The position numbers and the translations under genes were made by a program. From Desulfurococcales archaeon (GTDB taxonomy: Archaea; Thermoproteota; Thermoprotei_A; Sulfolobales; Acidilobaceae): a stretch of 60,540 bases of DNA. The DNA lies in contig WANR01000007.1 in NCBI GenBank assembly GCA_015521705.1, positions 1 to 60,540 on the forward strand, given 5' to 3'. The notes beneath the pieces were generated by a model. It was not told where the DNA came from, did no database searches, and saw only the letters and a list, made by a program, of their open reading frames with translations. Shown here piece by piece: positions 8,946 to 16,914 of the stretch (position 1 is the stretch's first letter; each line of letters opens with the position of its first letter).

Positions 8946-10313
8946 GTGGCCACGATAGCCAGGAGAATGGCTGAGTGGGCCAGCTCCTATAGTATCAAGA
9001 ATGCCCCTGAGAACGTCGTTGAGGAGTTGAAGAAGAGGTTTGTGGACACTATGGCCGTGGCTGTCGGGGCCTTCAAAGAGAAGCCTGTAACCATAGCGCG
9101 CAAAATAGCTCTGGGCACCTCTGGCTCTAGGTACTCGGCTACAGTCTGGGGCACACTATTTTCATCAGCAGCCCAACAAGCCGTATTCGCTAACGGCTGT
9201 GCTGCTAGGTATTTTGACTTCAACGATACATACCTCTCTAAGGAGGCTTTGCATCCGAGCGATACGATACCAGCTATAGTGGCTGCGGCTGAGATCTCTG
9301 AGTCGGACGGCAGGGAGGTTCTTGAAGGCATGGCGGTTTCCTATGAAATAGCTGGTGCCTTGGCTGACTCGTATAGCGTGAGGGGTAGGGGCCTAGACCA
9401 CGTGGTTTACATTAACATAGCATCAGCTGTTGGGGCTGCAAAGGTCTTGGGCCTGGACGTGGATGGCATAGAGAACGCTGTAAACATTGCTGTAACAACG
9501 TCTCTAGCCCTTAGGCAAACAAGGGCCGGAGAGCTAAGCATGTGGAAAGGCTGCGCGGCAGCCCACGCGGCGGCTAACGGCTTCTTCTCGGCGCTTTTAG
9601 CCTATGAGGGAATGACTGGGCCTGCACCTGTTTTCGAGGGGGAATTCGGGTTCTTCAATGTAGCCCTTGGTGGAGAAAAGTTTGAGTTATCTGAGCTGAG
9701 AGGCGACAGGGTACTAAGGACTAGTATCAAGTATTGGCCCGTAGAGTACCACTCTATGAGCGCTGTAGAAGCGGCTCTAAAGATAAGAAGAGAGGCTGGG
9801 CCTCTTAAGCCGGAAGATATAAAGGAGGTTCAAATAAGAACGTTCACAGTATCCTACAAGATAATCGTTAAGGATCCAGAGAAGTGGAGGCCTAAGACCC
9901 GCGAAACAGCCGATCACAGCCTACCCTATATCGTGGCCGTGGCGCTACTTGACGGTAAAGTCGATATAGATAGTTTCTCAGAAACCCGTATAAAGTCGAG
10001 AGATGTGGCCGAAGTCATGGAAAAGACCAGGATAGAGGTGGATCCTGAATACGACAAGATATACCCTGAGGGCATCCCCAACAAAATCATAGTCAAGACC
10101 AGGGAAGGCCGCACGTATGAGGCAGAAAGCATTTACCCGCCAGGCCACTTTAGGAACCCACTAGCCAGGCGTGAAGTAGAGGAAAAACTGGAAAAACTAG
10201 TTAAAGACAAAGTAGACAGCCATAAAGTGGGCGAGTTCCTGAAGCTTTCATGGAACCTGGAAAAAGTAGAAAACGTTAGGAGGCTTGTGAAACTACTAGC
10301 ACTAAAAAGCTAA
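8946..10313 (+). CDS. MmgE/PrpD family dehydratase-like protein
   Basis: MmgE/PrpD proteins include 2-methylcitrate dehydratase and cis-aconitate decarboxylase. This copy has the all-helical N-terminal domain (MATIARRMAEWASSY, FVDTMAVAVGA, NGCAARYFDFNDTYLSKEALHPSDTIPAIVAAAE) and the C-terminal lid with KYWPVEYHSMSAVEAAL. The HPSD motif and GRGLDH segment are typical active-site elements. At 455 residues it is full length. No citrate synthase, methylisocitrate lyase or propionyl-CoA gene is nearby, so assignment to the methylcitrate cycle is not supported by context. GTG start with GGTGG upstream. No terminator hairpin follows; the next 136 bases are AT-rich. Confidence 0.85.
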   Translation: MATIARRMAEWASSYSIKNAPENVVEELKKRFVDTMAVAVGAFKEKPVTIARKIALGTSGSRYSATVWGTLFSSAAQQAVFANGCAARYFDFNDTYLSKEALHPSDTIPAIVAAAEISESDGREVLEGMAVSYEIAGALADSYSVRGRGLDHVVYINIASAVGAAKVLGLDVDGIENAVNIAVTTSLALRQTRAGELSMWKGCAAAHAAANGFFSALLAYEGMTGPAPVFEGEFGFFNVALGGEKFELSELRGDRVLRTSIKYWPVEYHSMSAVEAALKIRREAGPLKPEDIKEVQIRTFTVSYKIIVKDPEKWRPKTRETADHSLPYIVAVALLDGKVDIDSFSETRIKSRDVAEVMEKTRIEVDPEYDKIYPEGIPNKIIVKTREGRTYEAESIYPPGHFRNPLARREVEEKLEKLVKDKVDSHKVGEFLKLSWNLEKVENVRRLVKLLALKS

Positions 10314-10408
10314 ATTTTATTTTTAATATTTAAATTTATGATTTATAAATAATATTCAGTTATAAGAGGCTTTACTACAGGGATCTCTTTAGACCCACTC
10401 TTGTAAGG

Positions 10409-10417
10409 TTTAAATTT
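10409..10417 (+). promoter_or_regulatory. TATA box of upp
   Basis: TTTAAATTT lies 33-41 bases before the ATG at 10450, placing transcription start about 10 bases before the gene. A near-copy of the surrounding 14 bases occurs at about 10329-10343, perhaps a second TATA element. Upp lacks a strong Shine-Dalgarno site, consistent with a very short leader. Confidence 0.55.
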
Positions 10418-10449
10418 ACGATTGCTGCCTAGTAGTACTTAGGGCTTCT

Positions 10450-11088
10450 ATGACAGTACATATAGTGGGAGAAAGAGTTCCCCTGGCACGGTACGTACTG
10501 TACGTACTTAGAAACCAGAAAACAGGCTATCCCACGTTTAGGCGTTATATGAGGCTTGCAGGCAACATCTTGGCGATAGAGATTTCGAGGGATCTCGAAT
10601 GGGTTGAGGAAGAGGTAGAGACACCACTGGCGGCTAAGGCTAGAGAGTATAGGCTGGCCAAGCAGCCCCTCTTAGTGGGTATATTGGGCGCCTCTATACC
10701 CTTACTGGAGGGCTTCCTCGACATTTACGGCGAGTCACCGATTGGATTATTCGCTGCCAGAAGGAGGGAGACGGGGGAGGGCGTTGAGATAGATGTTTTC
10801 TATACCAGGCTACCTAGAACCATAGACCAGCCAGTTGTTCTCGTAGACCCCATGCTGGCCACAGGGTTAACTATGCTGAAAGCTGTGGAGGAGGTAGAGG
10901 AGAGGGGGGCTAGGAGAATTATAATAGCGTCAGTCATAGCCTCTAGGGAGGGTGTTGAAAGGATAGAAAAAGCGTACCCCAGGGTCCCCATTTATTCTCT
11001 AGCCCTAGACCCTATGCTGGATGATAGATTCTTCATAGTGCCTGGGCTTGGAGATGCTGGTGATAGGAGCTTAGGGGTGGCCCCATGA
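10450..11088 (+). CDS. upp: Uracil phosphoribosyltransferase
   Basis: Cytoplasmic pyrimidine salvage enzyme converting uracil and PRPP to UMP. The PRPP-binding loop VVLVDPMLATGLTMLKAVEEV is clear, preceded by the catalytic-domain segments LLVGILGASIPLLEGFLD and ending in PGLGDAGDRSLG, the uracil-binding C-terminal signature of UPRTases. 212 residues is normal. It stands alone behind its own TATA element. The stop codon sits in the 3' arm of a stable hairpin. The cytidine deaminase at 26.1 kb and the NCS1 permease at 16.9 kb may feed the same salvage route. Confidence 0.95.
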   Translation: MTVHIVGERVPLARYVLYVLRNQKTGYPTFRRYMRLAGNILAIEISRDLEWVEEEVETPLAAKAREYRLAKQPLLVGILGASIPLLEGFLDIYGESPIGLFAARRRETGEGVEIDVFYTRLPRTIDQPVVLVDPMLATGLTMLKAVEEVEERGARRIIIASVIASREGVERIEKAYPRVPIYSLALDPMLDDRFFIVPGLGDAGDRSLGVAP

Positions 11089-11090
11089 GC
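11069..11090 (+). terminator. Hairpin spanning the upp stop codon
   Basis: GCTTAGGGG pairs with CCCC-a-TGAGC across a TGG loop: nine pairs including one G-T, with one bulged A. The TGA stop is in the 3' arm. There is no T run after it, so an mRNA 3'-end stabiliser is as likely as a terminator. Confidence 0.5.
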
Positions 11091-11152
11091 TAAAGCATTT
11101 AAAACTCTTGGGCCTAATCCCCGATAGACGGCTATAGGCCCGGGTCTAGGCC

Positions 11153-12886
11153 TTGGATAGGACTAAACTAGTTGAGGCAGTGGCTGGAGTGCTCTCCAAG
11201 CCTGTGTACAAGCTAGTAGGCCTAACAGAGGGTAACCACGTGGCTTACAAGCTGATAAGCCCCTCTGAAGCCTCGCTTCAATTGCTAGGTTTGGAGAACG
11301 ATGAGTTGATCGAAATCGATAGAGGCAGAATAGGGCTTGCAGCCTCTTCCAGGGAGTCTAAATGGATCGTCTACGAGAAAATAGAGGGTCCAGGATCGAC
11401 GCTCTATGCGGCGAGAGTAGCAAACGGCGAGAAGATCCAAATAGAGGGCATCGAGGATCATAGAGTAACAGGGCTTGCCCTATCTCGTAAAACAGCCGTG
11501 GTCAGTGCTTCGTCCCTCATGGATTTCAAAATATTCGTCATAGACACTGAAAGCTGGAGTGTAGAGTACTCGATAAACGTGGATAAACCAGTGTTTGTTA
11601 GTAGTGTAAAGGAGCCTATAGCCACTGGTGTCGGCCACCTTCACGGGGACCCGAGGAGTACCGAGCTTTTCGTGGTTAATCTGGATCAGGGCTCTTTCAT
11701 AGACTACACCCCAGGCATAGGATCCAATAATAGGAGCCCCAAAATAGGCGACGGGAAGATACTCTTTGCATCAGCACTAAGCGTGAAAGAAGAGTTGCTG
11801 GTTCTAGACTATGAATCTATGACGCTGTCAAAGCCTGAAATACATGGTGTTGACTACAAGAAGGATGACCTGGTAGAGTACATAGACTTTGGATGGATCG
11901 ACAACGGAAAGGTATGGTTCATTGGCCTTTCAAAGGGCTCCTCCAGGGCTTATATAGACGGGAGAAGGCTTTCGAGCCCCGACGGGTCTTTGGTCAGGGC
12001 AGAGTGGACAGGTGAAGCTCTCATAGCTGAGCATAGCTCTTTTGACACGCCCAACTCAATAATAGCCATCACTGATAAGAAGCATAAACAGTTGGTGCCC
12101 CGCCAAAGAGAAACCATTAAGAGTGTAAGTAAGTGGACGCTTAACTGGATAGAGTCTGTCGACGGGCTTAGGGTTCCTGTGTGGTCTGTTAAGTCTGCCG
12201 ATAATAATGATGGTAGCAGAAAGGCTATCATATACGTGCATGGGGGCCCATTCAAGGGTGTCTATAATGAGTGGAACCCTATAGTGGCTCTCTTTGCGAG
12301 CCTGGGCTATAACGTGATAATACCCAACTACAGAGGGTCTAGGGGCTTCGGCGAGCACTATAGAAGAATGCTTATCGGGGATCCAGGACGTGGAGACGTG
12401 TATGACGTGCTATCAGCTACTCGATGGGCGCGAAACGTGGGGCTAGCCGATAAAGTGGCAATACTGGGATTCAGTTATGGCGGGTACCTAGCACTCATGG
12501 CGGCGCTCAAAGACCCGGGCTCGTTCGACGCCGTGGCTGTAGGACACGTGATAGTTGACTGGGAGTATTTGTATGAGAACGGCTCTGTGCTCCTAAAGAG
12601 ATTCATAGACATTCTGTTCGATGGAAGAAGGGATCTCATGAAAACGCGTGCACCCAAAAACATGCTAGACAGGCTAGAGCAGCCCGTATGTATAGTGCAG
12701 CCTGATAACGATGAACTGTCGCCTTTGGAACCTGTATTAAATACAGCAATATGGCTCACAAAGCTCGGCAAGAGATTTGAACTACACGTGATCAATAACA
12801 CAGGCCATAACATATACGGAGGCCCGGAGGCTTACGAGACATTAACCTACATAGCCTCATTCATAGAAAGAAAGCTGGCCACTTGA
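11153..12886 (+). CDS. S9-family serine peptidase (prolyl oligopeptidase / acylaminoacyl peptidase type), copy 1
   Basis: This 577-residue protein has an N-terminal beta-propeller-like region and a C-terminal alpha/beta-hydrolase domain. The nucleophile Ser is in GFSYGGYLALMAAL (about residue 441), preceded by HGGPFKGVYNEWNP and IPNYRGSRGFG (oxyanion region); the Asp is in QPDNDELSPLEP (about 517) and the His in NTGHNIYGG (about 551). Such enzymes cut short peptides or remove acylated N-terminal residues in the cytoplasm; no signal peptide is present. The TTG start at 11153 has no strong Shine-Dalgarno site. A paralogue lies at 28638-30398 with the same layout. Confidence 0.9.
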   Translation: MDRTKLVEAVAGVLSKPVYKLVGLTEGNHVAYKLISPSEASLQLLGLENDELIEIDRGRIGLAASSRESKWIVYEKIEGPGSTLYAARVANGEKIQIEGIEDHRVTGLALSRKTAVVSASSLMDFKIFVIDTESWSVEYSINVDKPVFVSSVKEPIATGVGHLHGDPRSTELFVVNLDQGSFIDYTPGIGSNNRSPKIGDGKILFASALSVKEELLVLDYESMTLSKPEIHGVDYKKDDLVEYIDFGWIDNGKVWFIGLSKGSSRAYIDGRRLSSPDGSLVRAEWTGEALIAEHSSFDTPNSIIAITDKKHKQLVPRQRETIKSVSKWTLNWIESVDGLRVPVWSVKSADNNDGSRKAIIYVHGGPFKGVYNEWNPIVALFASLGYNVIIPNYRGSRGFGEHYRRMLIGDPGRGDVYDVLSATRWARNVGLADKVAILGFSYGGYLALMAALKDPGSFDAVAVGHVIVDWEYLYENGSVLLKRFIDILFDGRRDLMKTRAPKNMLDRLEQPVCIVQPDNDELSPLEPVLNTAIWLTKLGKRFELHVINNTGHNIYGGPEAYETLTYIASFIERKLAT

Positions 12887-12896
12887 CGTGGCCAGC
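12874..12896 (+). terminator. Perfect 9-bp hairpin with the S9 peptidase stop codon in its loop
   Basis: GCTGGCCAC and GTGGCCAGC pair perfectly around TTGAC, and the loop contains the TGA stop codon (12884-12886). It likely marks the mRNA 3' end or protects it; no T run follows directly. Confidence 0.6.
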
Positions 12897-12949
12897 CATA
12901 TTCCTGAGGGGCACCAGGGCTTATGTTTAAGTAGGAACGTGGTGAATCC

Positions 12950-13720
12950 TTGTCAGTCCTCGTGGAGGAAGCAAGAATTATTCAAAGGTGCTATATCATG
13001 CCTACGGAGATATGTGGTATTAGGAAGACCATAATAGCTTCCCTGGTAGAGTACGTGGAGGGTAAGGGGTATTCTATCCTCAAGAAAGATCCTGGGCACA
13101 TGGTCTTTTACAACAGAGAGGGCGCCCCGCTCGTTGTAGTGGTCCCTATTGACTGGCCCATGATATTGATCGGTGGCCCTATGAGTACTGCCCGGAAAGA
13201 GTACAGAGGCATAGGTTTTCGAGACTTTATCGGGCTCTTACCGAAACAAGGAAAGGTCTATATTCTATCTCCCGACCTATTCTGTATAGAGGGGGAGGGT
13301 TCAGCGTCTAGGAAAGACGGGAAAGACGATATAGAAAGAGATAACATAGAATATGTAATACGCGTGGAAAGAGGTAAAATACAGAGGTGGATGCTGGCAG
13401 ACTTTATAATGCCGGCCGGGGGCAGGCCACCATTACGCACCTTCATTGAAATAGTAGTGGACGTGTTGCCTAGCCACGTAATAGCATTTAAGTTTTTCAC
13501 GATAGGGCTCAAGAATTATCTGGTAACCTTGGGAATCAGCGGGCTTCCCGGAGTGATCCTACTACCCTGCACTAGCAACCCCTATAAGTGTAAAAACACA
13601 GCCTCTCGCCCAGCTCTGGCTATAGAGTTTAAACTCGAAAGAGGAGTTTCGTGGGAACCCCTAGCTACTAGTATAGAGAAGGCGCGCCACATCTTGAAAT
13701 CCTTAAAGGCCAAGTCTTAA
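12950..13720 (+). CDS. Hypothetical protein, 256 aa
   Basis: I do not recognise this protein. It is soluble, with no signal peptide; a moderately hydrophobic segment occurs near the C-terminus (LVTLGISGLPGVILLPC) with cysteines at C-TSNPYKC. The N-terminal 100 residues look like an alpha/beta fold ending in VVVVPIDWPMILIGGP, and the second half has long beta strands. The TTG start has GGTG seven bases upstream. It follows the S9 peptidase by 63 bases and may share its transcript, although a hairpin separates them. It is convergent with the DUF2877 gene. Confidence 0.65.
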   Translation: MSVLVEEARIIQRCYIMPTEICGIRKTIIASLVEYVEGKGYSILKKDPGHMVFYNREGAPLVVVVPIDWPMILIGGPMSTARKEYRGIGFRDFIGLLPKQGKVYILSPDLFCIEGEGSASRKDGKDDIERDNIEYVIRVERGKIQRWMLADFIMPAGGRPPLRTFIEIVVDVLPSHVIAFKFFTIGLKNYLVTLGISGLPGVILLPCTSNPYKCKNTASRPALAIEFKLERGVSWEPLATSIEKARHILKSLKAKS

Positions 13721-13733
13721 TGGAGGCCATTTA
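13704..13733 (+). terminator. Inverted repeat around the stop codon of the 256-aa gene
   Basis: TAAAGGCC pairs with GGCC-a-TTTA; the 13-base loop contains the TAA stop codon (13718-13720). It is followed by T-containing sequence in a convergent intergenic gap and could end transcription. Confidence 0.45.
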
Positions 13734-13762
13734 TGTAGCCATGCTAGGGCATTATGTTGTCT

Positions 13763-14647
13763 CTAGTTCCGGGTACATGCTATAGCAGATCTCAGTCCGT
13801 CCAGTAAGCCTTTTAGTATGTAGATGCCTGATGAATGGCCTATACTTGCAATATCCAGGGCTTGGTTCAGTGCGGAGGAGGGCGAGTTTCTAACTATGAG
13901 GTCGTAGAGGAGTTCGTCCAAAGGCTCTAGTAGGTTTAGACGTGTAGCGTTTTCGAGCAACTTACGGCTTACCCAGTGGGTTCTCCCGTTAACGAGAAAA
14001 CTGGGCAGTATTGGGTATAGCTCTCTGGTTATCTTTGAAAAGGAGTTCCAGGCGGCAATGAAGCCTAAAAGAAAGTCGTCTGAGGACGGAGTAAAGCCCT
14101 GGCCTAGGCCGAGTAGGCTTGAAGGGTCAATGAATTGTGGCGAGCAAGTCTCAGCAATACTTTTCACTAGCCTGTTTATGGCGTACTGTATGCTTTGTCT
14201 GGCCTCGCCAATGACTTCCTCGGTTACTTCTTCTAGCAATTCTAGGACCATGGCTAGGTCTCTTTGGAAAACGAGCAAAGCACTCGACATAGTTCCGGTG
14301 CTAAGCGCCTGGTCTATGGTGGTTTTTAGGGAGTTGAAGTAGAGGGTTGCTTCTTCGAGGCTTATTTTAAGGTTGCCTGCAATGATCGTGTTTTCCTTCC
14401 TAATAACAGGATCCCCCGCTTTAACTAGTCTATCTAGATCTCTGCCCTGCCTGGGATAGGCGAGATTGATGCTTATTGGAGACCTATGTTTTGAGAATGT
14501 TAGAATGACCAGTTCGCCACCTATTCTGGCGTTTACAGTGGAGGCGAAAGCGTTAACCACTTCACCAACGGCCCCGTGGGATCCCTCTAGCAATTTATAG
14601 GCTAGGTAGCCAATGCTGCGTGCCTTGGCCTCCAAGAGACAGCTCAA
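13763..14647 (-). CDS. DUF2877 family protein
   Basis: The family signature GLGQGFTPSSDDFLLGFIAAW is present in the middle of this 294-residue cytoplasmic protein, matching the GxGxGLTPSGDD pattern of DUF2877. In bacteria a DUF2877 protein (AllH) works with AllF and AllG in an oxamate carbamoyltransferase complex of allantoin breakdown. No AllF/AllG-like or allantoin gene is visible here, so this archaeal copy's role is open. The start is a TTG at 14647 (a second TTG lies four codons in). It is divergent from the Met-rich gene cluster. Confidence 0.75.
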   Translation of the reverse strand: MSCLLEAKARSIGYLAYKLLEGSHGAVGEVVNAFASTVNARIGGELVILTFSKHRSPISINLAYPRQGRDLDRLVKAGDPVIRKENTIIAGNLKISLEEATLYFNSLKTTIDQALSTGTMSSALLVFQRDLAMVLELLEEVTEEVIGEARQSIQYAINRLVKSIAETCSPQFIDPSSLLGLGQGFTPSSDDFLLGFIAAWNSFSKITRELYPILPSFLVNGRTHWVSRKLLENATRLNLLEPLDELLYDLIVRNSPSSALNQALDIASIGHSSGIYILKGLLDGLRSAIACTRN

Positions 14648-14737
14648 CCCTCCCGGCTCTCCTAAAAGAGAGGTTCACAATAAGTGAGTCTACTATAAAA
14701 ACTATGCTTCAGGCATTGATATACATGGTGAAAAGAA

Positions 14738-15352
14738 ATGGCGAGCCAAGTCTTACTGGCTATAGCCTTGGTAGGCGTCTTGCTGGCTGGAGTAACGGCC
14801 TATGCTATGGGCATGGGAATGATGGGATCCCAGGAGGATCATGGAGTTAATGAGAGAGGATACGTGGAAAGAGCTGGATCATATAGCGAGGAAATGATGG
14901 GTATGCGAAGCCATGAGGAGACGGGTGCAGGATATGGGGTCGAAACAATGCCAATGATGGGCTACATGGGCGGCTACGGTTATATGCACGAAGAGTGCGA
15001 GGAAATGATGGAGGAGTATGGGATGGAGCACGAAATAGGCCCCGAAATGAGCCTCGTCGAGATAGAGGGGGTTGTTGTTGGTGTTGATGATTATAGCGAC
15101 GTGCTAGAGGTTAGGGTCGGCAATGATATTGTCTACGTGAAGGTAGTCAAGATGTACGTAGAACCCGGCACAGGCTATCTAGTCTCGGGACATTGGGTCT
15201 TCGAGGCCATAGAGGATGCTTTGAACGAAACCGATAGTATAAAAGTAAAGATAACAGGCATAGAAACACATGAAGTAGTAGTTGCTCTGGGCATAGAAGT
15301 GGACGGCATTGGAGCCTATGAGTCACCAGCTCTCTTCGACAAGAATAACTAG
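14738..15352 (+). CDS. Exported Met/Gly/Glu-rich protein, putative metal binder
   Basis: A Sec-type signal or anchor (SQVLLAIALVGVLLAGVTAYA) starts this 204-residue protein. Residues about 23-100 are a low-complexity region packed with Met, Gly, Glu and His (MGMGMMG, EEMMGMR, MPMMGYMGGYGYM, EEMMEEYGMEHE), the kind of sequence that binds Cu(I) or Ag(I) in exported copper proteins. The last 100 residues form a beta-rich domain (VEIEGVVVGVDDYSDVLEVRVGNDIVYVKVVKMY...) that looks OB-like. ATG with GGTGAAAAG upstream. It is the first gene of a three-gene run (34 bases, then an overlap). The copper role is inferred from composition and from the copper ATPase at 21.9-24.4 kb. Confidence 0.7.
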   Translation: MASQVLLAIALVGVLLAGVTAYAMGMGMMGSQEDHGVNERGYVERAGSYSEEMMGMRSHEETGAGYGVETMPMMGYMGGYGYMHEECEEMMEEYGMEHEIGPEMSLVEIEGVVVGVDDYSDVLEVRVGNDIVYVKVVKMYVEPGTGYLVSGHWVFEAIEDALNETDSIKVKITGIETHEVVVALGIEVDGIGAYESPALFDKNN

Positions 15353-15385
15353 CAAGGTGCTTGAAGAGCTCAGAGAGGTGGTTTA

Positions 15386-15958
15386 ATGCCAAGATTCAAG
15401 CCACGTTTTTACCTGATCTCCACAATTCTACTTTCAATACTCTCTGGAACCCTCGTCTATGCATTATACCCCGTGTCTGCTAGCAGTGGGTATACTATAG
15501 TGAAAATCGAGGAAGGAGGAGAAGAAGTGCCAGGCTTCATGGCAGGATTCAAAAGTGTTAGCTCTATAAAAAGTGTCGTGACTGTGGAGGGTATAGTCTA
15601 TGGTCATGGATTCATTTACTCTGGTAACGAGAAAATCTACTACATGGACATAATCGACGAAACAGGGAGGAAGCACCGGGTGATCATAGCGCCATTGGCT
15701 GTAGAGGAAGAGGGTATTCTCAAAATAGCTACTGAGGGGAGGGAGGTAGAGATGCCGTTAATGATGAAGCACAAGATAGAAGTTAGGGGGGTAGAGCTGA
15801 GAAACGGATTGATAGTAGCAGAGGAGATAGAAATGAAGGGAATGCAGGGCTGCTTCCAGGAAGAAAGCCCTATGAGAGGCATGCCTATGGGAGGCATGGG
15901 CGGACATGGGATGATGGGAGAAGAGGGCATGGAGGGTGAGTGTCATGGCAGGCCATAG
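15386..15958 (+). CDS. Exported beta-rich protein with Met/Gly/His-rich tail
   Basis: An N-terminal hydrophobic segment (YLISTILLSILSGTLVYALYPVSA) is followed by a beta-rich region (SVVTVEGIVYGHGFIYSGNEKIYYMDIIDETGRKHRVIIAPL) resembling the tail domain of the preceding protein, suggesting relatedness. The end is Met/Gly/His-rich (MRGMPMGGMGGHGMMGEEGMEGECHGRP) and includes two Cys (one in MQGCF and one in GECHG), again a plausible Cu(I) site on the outside of the membrane. ATG with GAGGTGG upstream. Its end overlaps the next gene, so both are translated from one mRNA. No family name recognised. Confidence 0.65.
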   Translation: MPRFKPRFYLISTILLSILSGTLVYALYPVSASSGYTIVKIEEGGEEVPGFMAGFKSVSSIKSVVTVEGIVYGHGFIYSGNEKIYYMDIIDETGRKHRVIIAPLAVEEEGILKIATEGREVEMPLMMKHKIEVRGVELRNGLIVAEEIEMKGMQGCFQEESPMRGMPMGGMGGHGMMGEEGMEGECHGRP

Positions 15959-16298
15959 TAGTACTATAGGTTTATTAGCCCAGCTTTCAACACTCTACTT
16001 GCATACAGACCAGGCAGCCCCTACGGAGGGCGCCTCCGAAAGCACTGGATGGTGTCCATGCATGATGGGAGCATGGTTCGGCGGATGGATGGGTATATTC
16101 TGGATGCTATTATTTGCATTATTGATTATAGTAATAGTCTACGTTATAGCCTCACTAGTTAGGAGCCCTTCTGCAGCCCACGCGACAACACCTACCACAA
16201 GTGCTCAGGAAAGAGAGATTAGAGCGTTGAGAGAGGAGCTGGAGGCTCTTCGCCAAGAGATTAGGAGGCTTAACAAAGAGAAGGAAGAAAAAGGGTAA
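15945..16298 (+). CDS. Small single-pass membrane protein with C-terminal coiled coil
   Basis: About 117 residues: a short N-terminal region, then WCPCMMGAWFGGWMG leading into one transmembrane helix (IFWMLLFALLIIVIVYVIASLV), a Thr/Ala linker and a charged coiled coil (REIRALREELEALRQEIRRLNKEKEEK). The CPCMM segment just before the helix could ligate copper. A GTG at 15936 is possible, but the ATG at 15945 has GGTG six bases upstream. It overlaps the previous gene by 14 bases. The arrangement suggests a membrane scaffold for the two Met-rich partners; this is inference. Confidence 0.65.
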   Translation: MAGHSSTIGLLAQLSTLYLHTDQAAPTEGASESTGWCPCMMGAWFGGWMGIFWMLLFALLIIVIVYVIASLVRSPSAAHATTPTTSAQEREIRALREELEALRQEIRRLNKEKEEKG

Positions 16299-16315
16299 GA
16301 CCTCTAGTAATCTCT

Positions 16316-16708
16316 TCATCTTTTCTTCCTCATTTTAGCCTCTACAGGGTTATATTTTAGCTCGTCGTTATAGTTCTTTATTAGAAACGCTTTAATGACT
16401 TTAGCTGTTTTCTTGTCAACATCAACCATTACGTACGGGTATCTCCTGCTTGTAACCCAGAAGACTTTGACCACGCTCCTGGCAGGATCTTCGCCGACTT
16501 CAATCCTTATTCTTCTATGAGACTCTATGAAGGTCTTGACTAGAGGTAGATCCATTGTAGACTTTATATGGCTGGCATAAGATTTGAGCAGCTTTGAGGA
16601 TACGAAGTAGTTGGCGATCGAGTAAATGATTATTATGGCTAGCATAAAGAGGGAAGCGATTATAACCAGATCCACCAGAGGGTTGTCTGTAAATATGCTA
16701 GCCAACAC
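16316..16708 (-). CDS. Hypothetical membrane-anchored protein, 130 aa
   Basis: One N-terminal transmembrane helix (VDLVIIASLFMLAIIIIYSIANYFV) followed by a basic soluble domain of about 90 residues (SHRRIRIEVGEDPARSVVKVFWVTSRRYPYVMVDVDKKTAKVIKAF) ending in KMRKKR. No family recognised. GTG start with GGTGGC upstream. It is convergent with the Met-rich operon (17 bases apart) and could be functionally linked, but nothing proves that. Confidence 0.6.
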   Translation of the reverse strand: MLASIFTDNPLVDLVIIASLFMLAIIIIYSIANYFVSSKLLKSYASHIKSTMDLPLVKTFIESHRRIRIEVGEDPARSVVKVFWVTSRRYPYVMVDVDKKTAKVIKAFLIKNYNDELKYNPVEAKMRKKR

Positions 16709-16829
16709 TGGGCCACCGGAGAGTAGCCTCCGCGTGGTTAAATTGCAGGACGGCGCTATTTAAGCTAGCCCTCTTTGTGATGTAATACTGTACTATTAAA
16801 AGGGCCTACTCGCCGAGCCCGCTCTTATC

Positions 16830-16875
16830 GCATATAATGTTTAAATACCCATTTAAACATGCTATTAATCATGTT
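16830..16875 (+). promoter_or_regulatory. Promoter and inverted-repeat operator candidate of the NCS1 permease gene
   Basis: TTTAAATA (16830-16837) is a good TATA box. About 20 bases downstream, where transcription should begin, AACATG (16856-16861) and CATGTT (16870-16875) are perfect 6-base arms spaced by 8. A repressor bound there would block initiation. The geometry also rules out translation start codons upstream of about 16860. Confidence 0.55.
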
Positions 16876-16914
16876 GAACAATGTAACCCAGATGTACAAA
16901 TGGTGGGTATAAAA

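Noticed and set aside
8946-10313. Methylcitrate cycle assignment for the MmgE/PrpD gene
   Set aside because: No other gene of that pathway is adjacent and the family has several activities.
16837-16914. N-terminal 26-residue extension of the NCS1 permease frame
   Set aside because: It overlaps the TATA box and lies before the likely transcription start; the downstream ATG has a good Shine-Dalgarno site.
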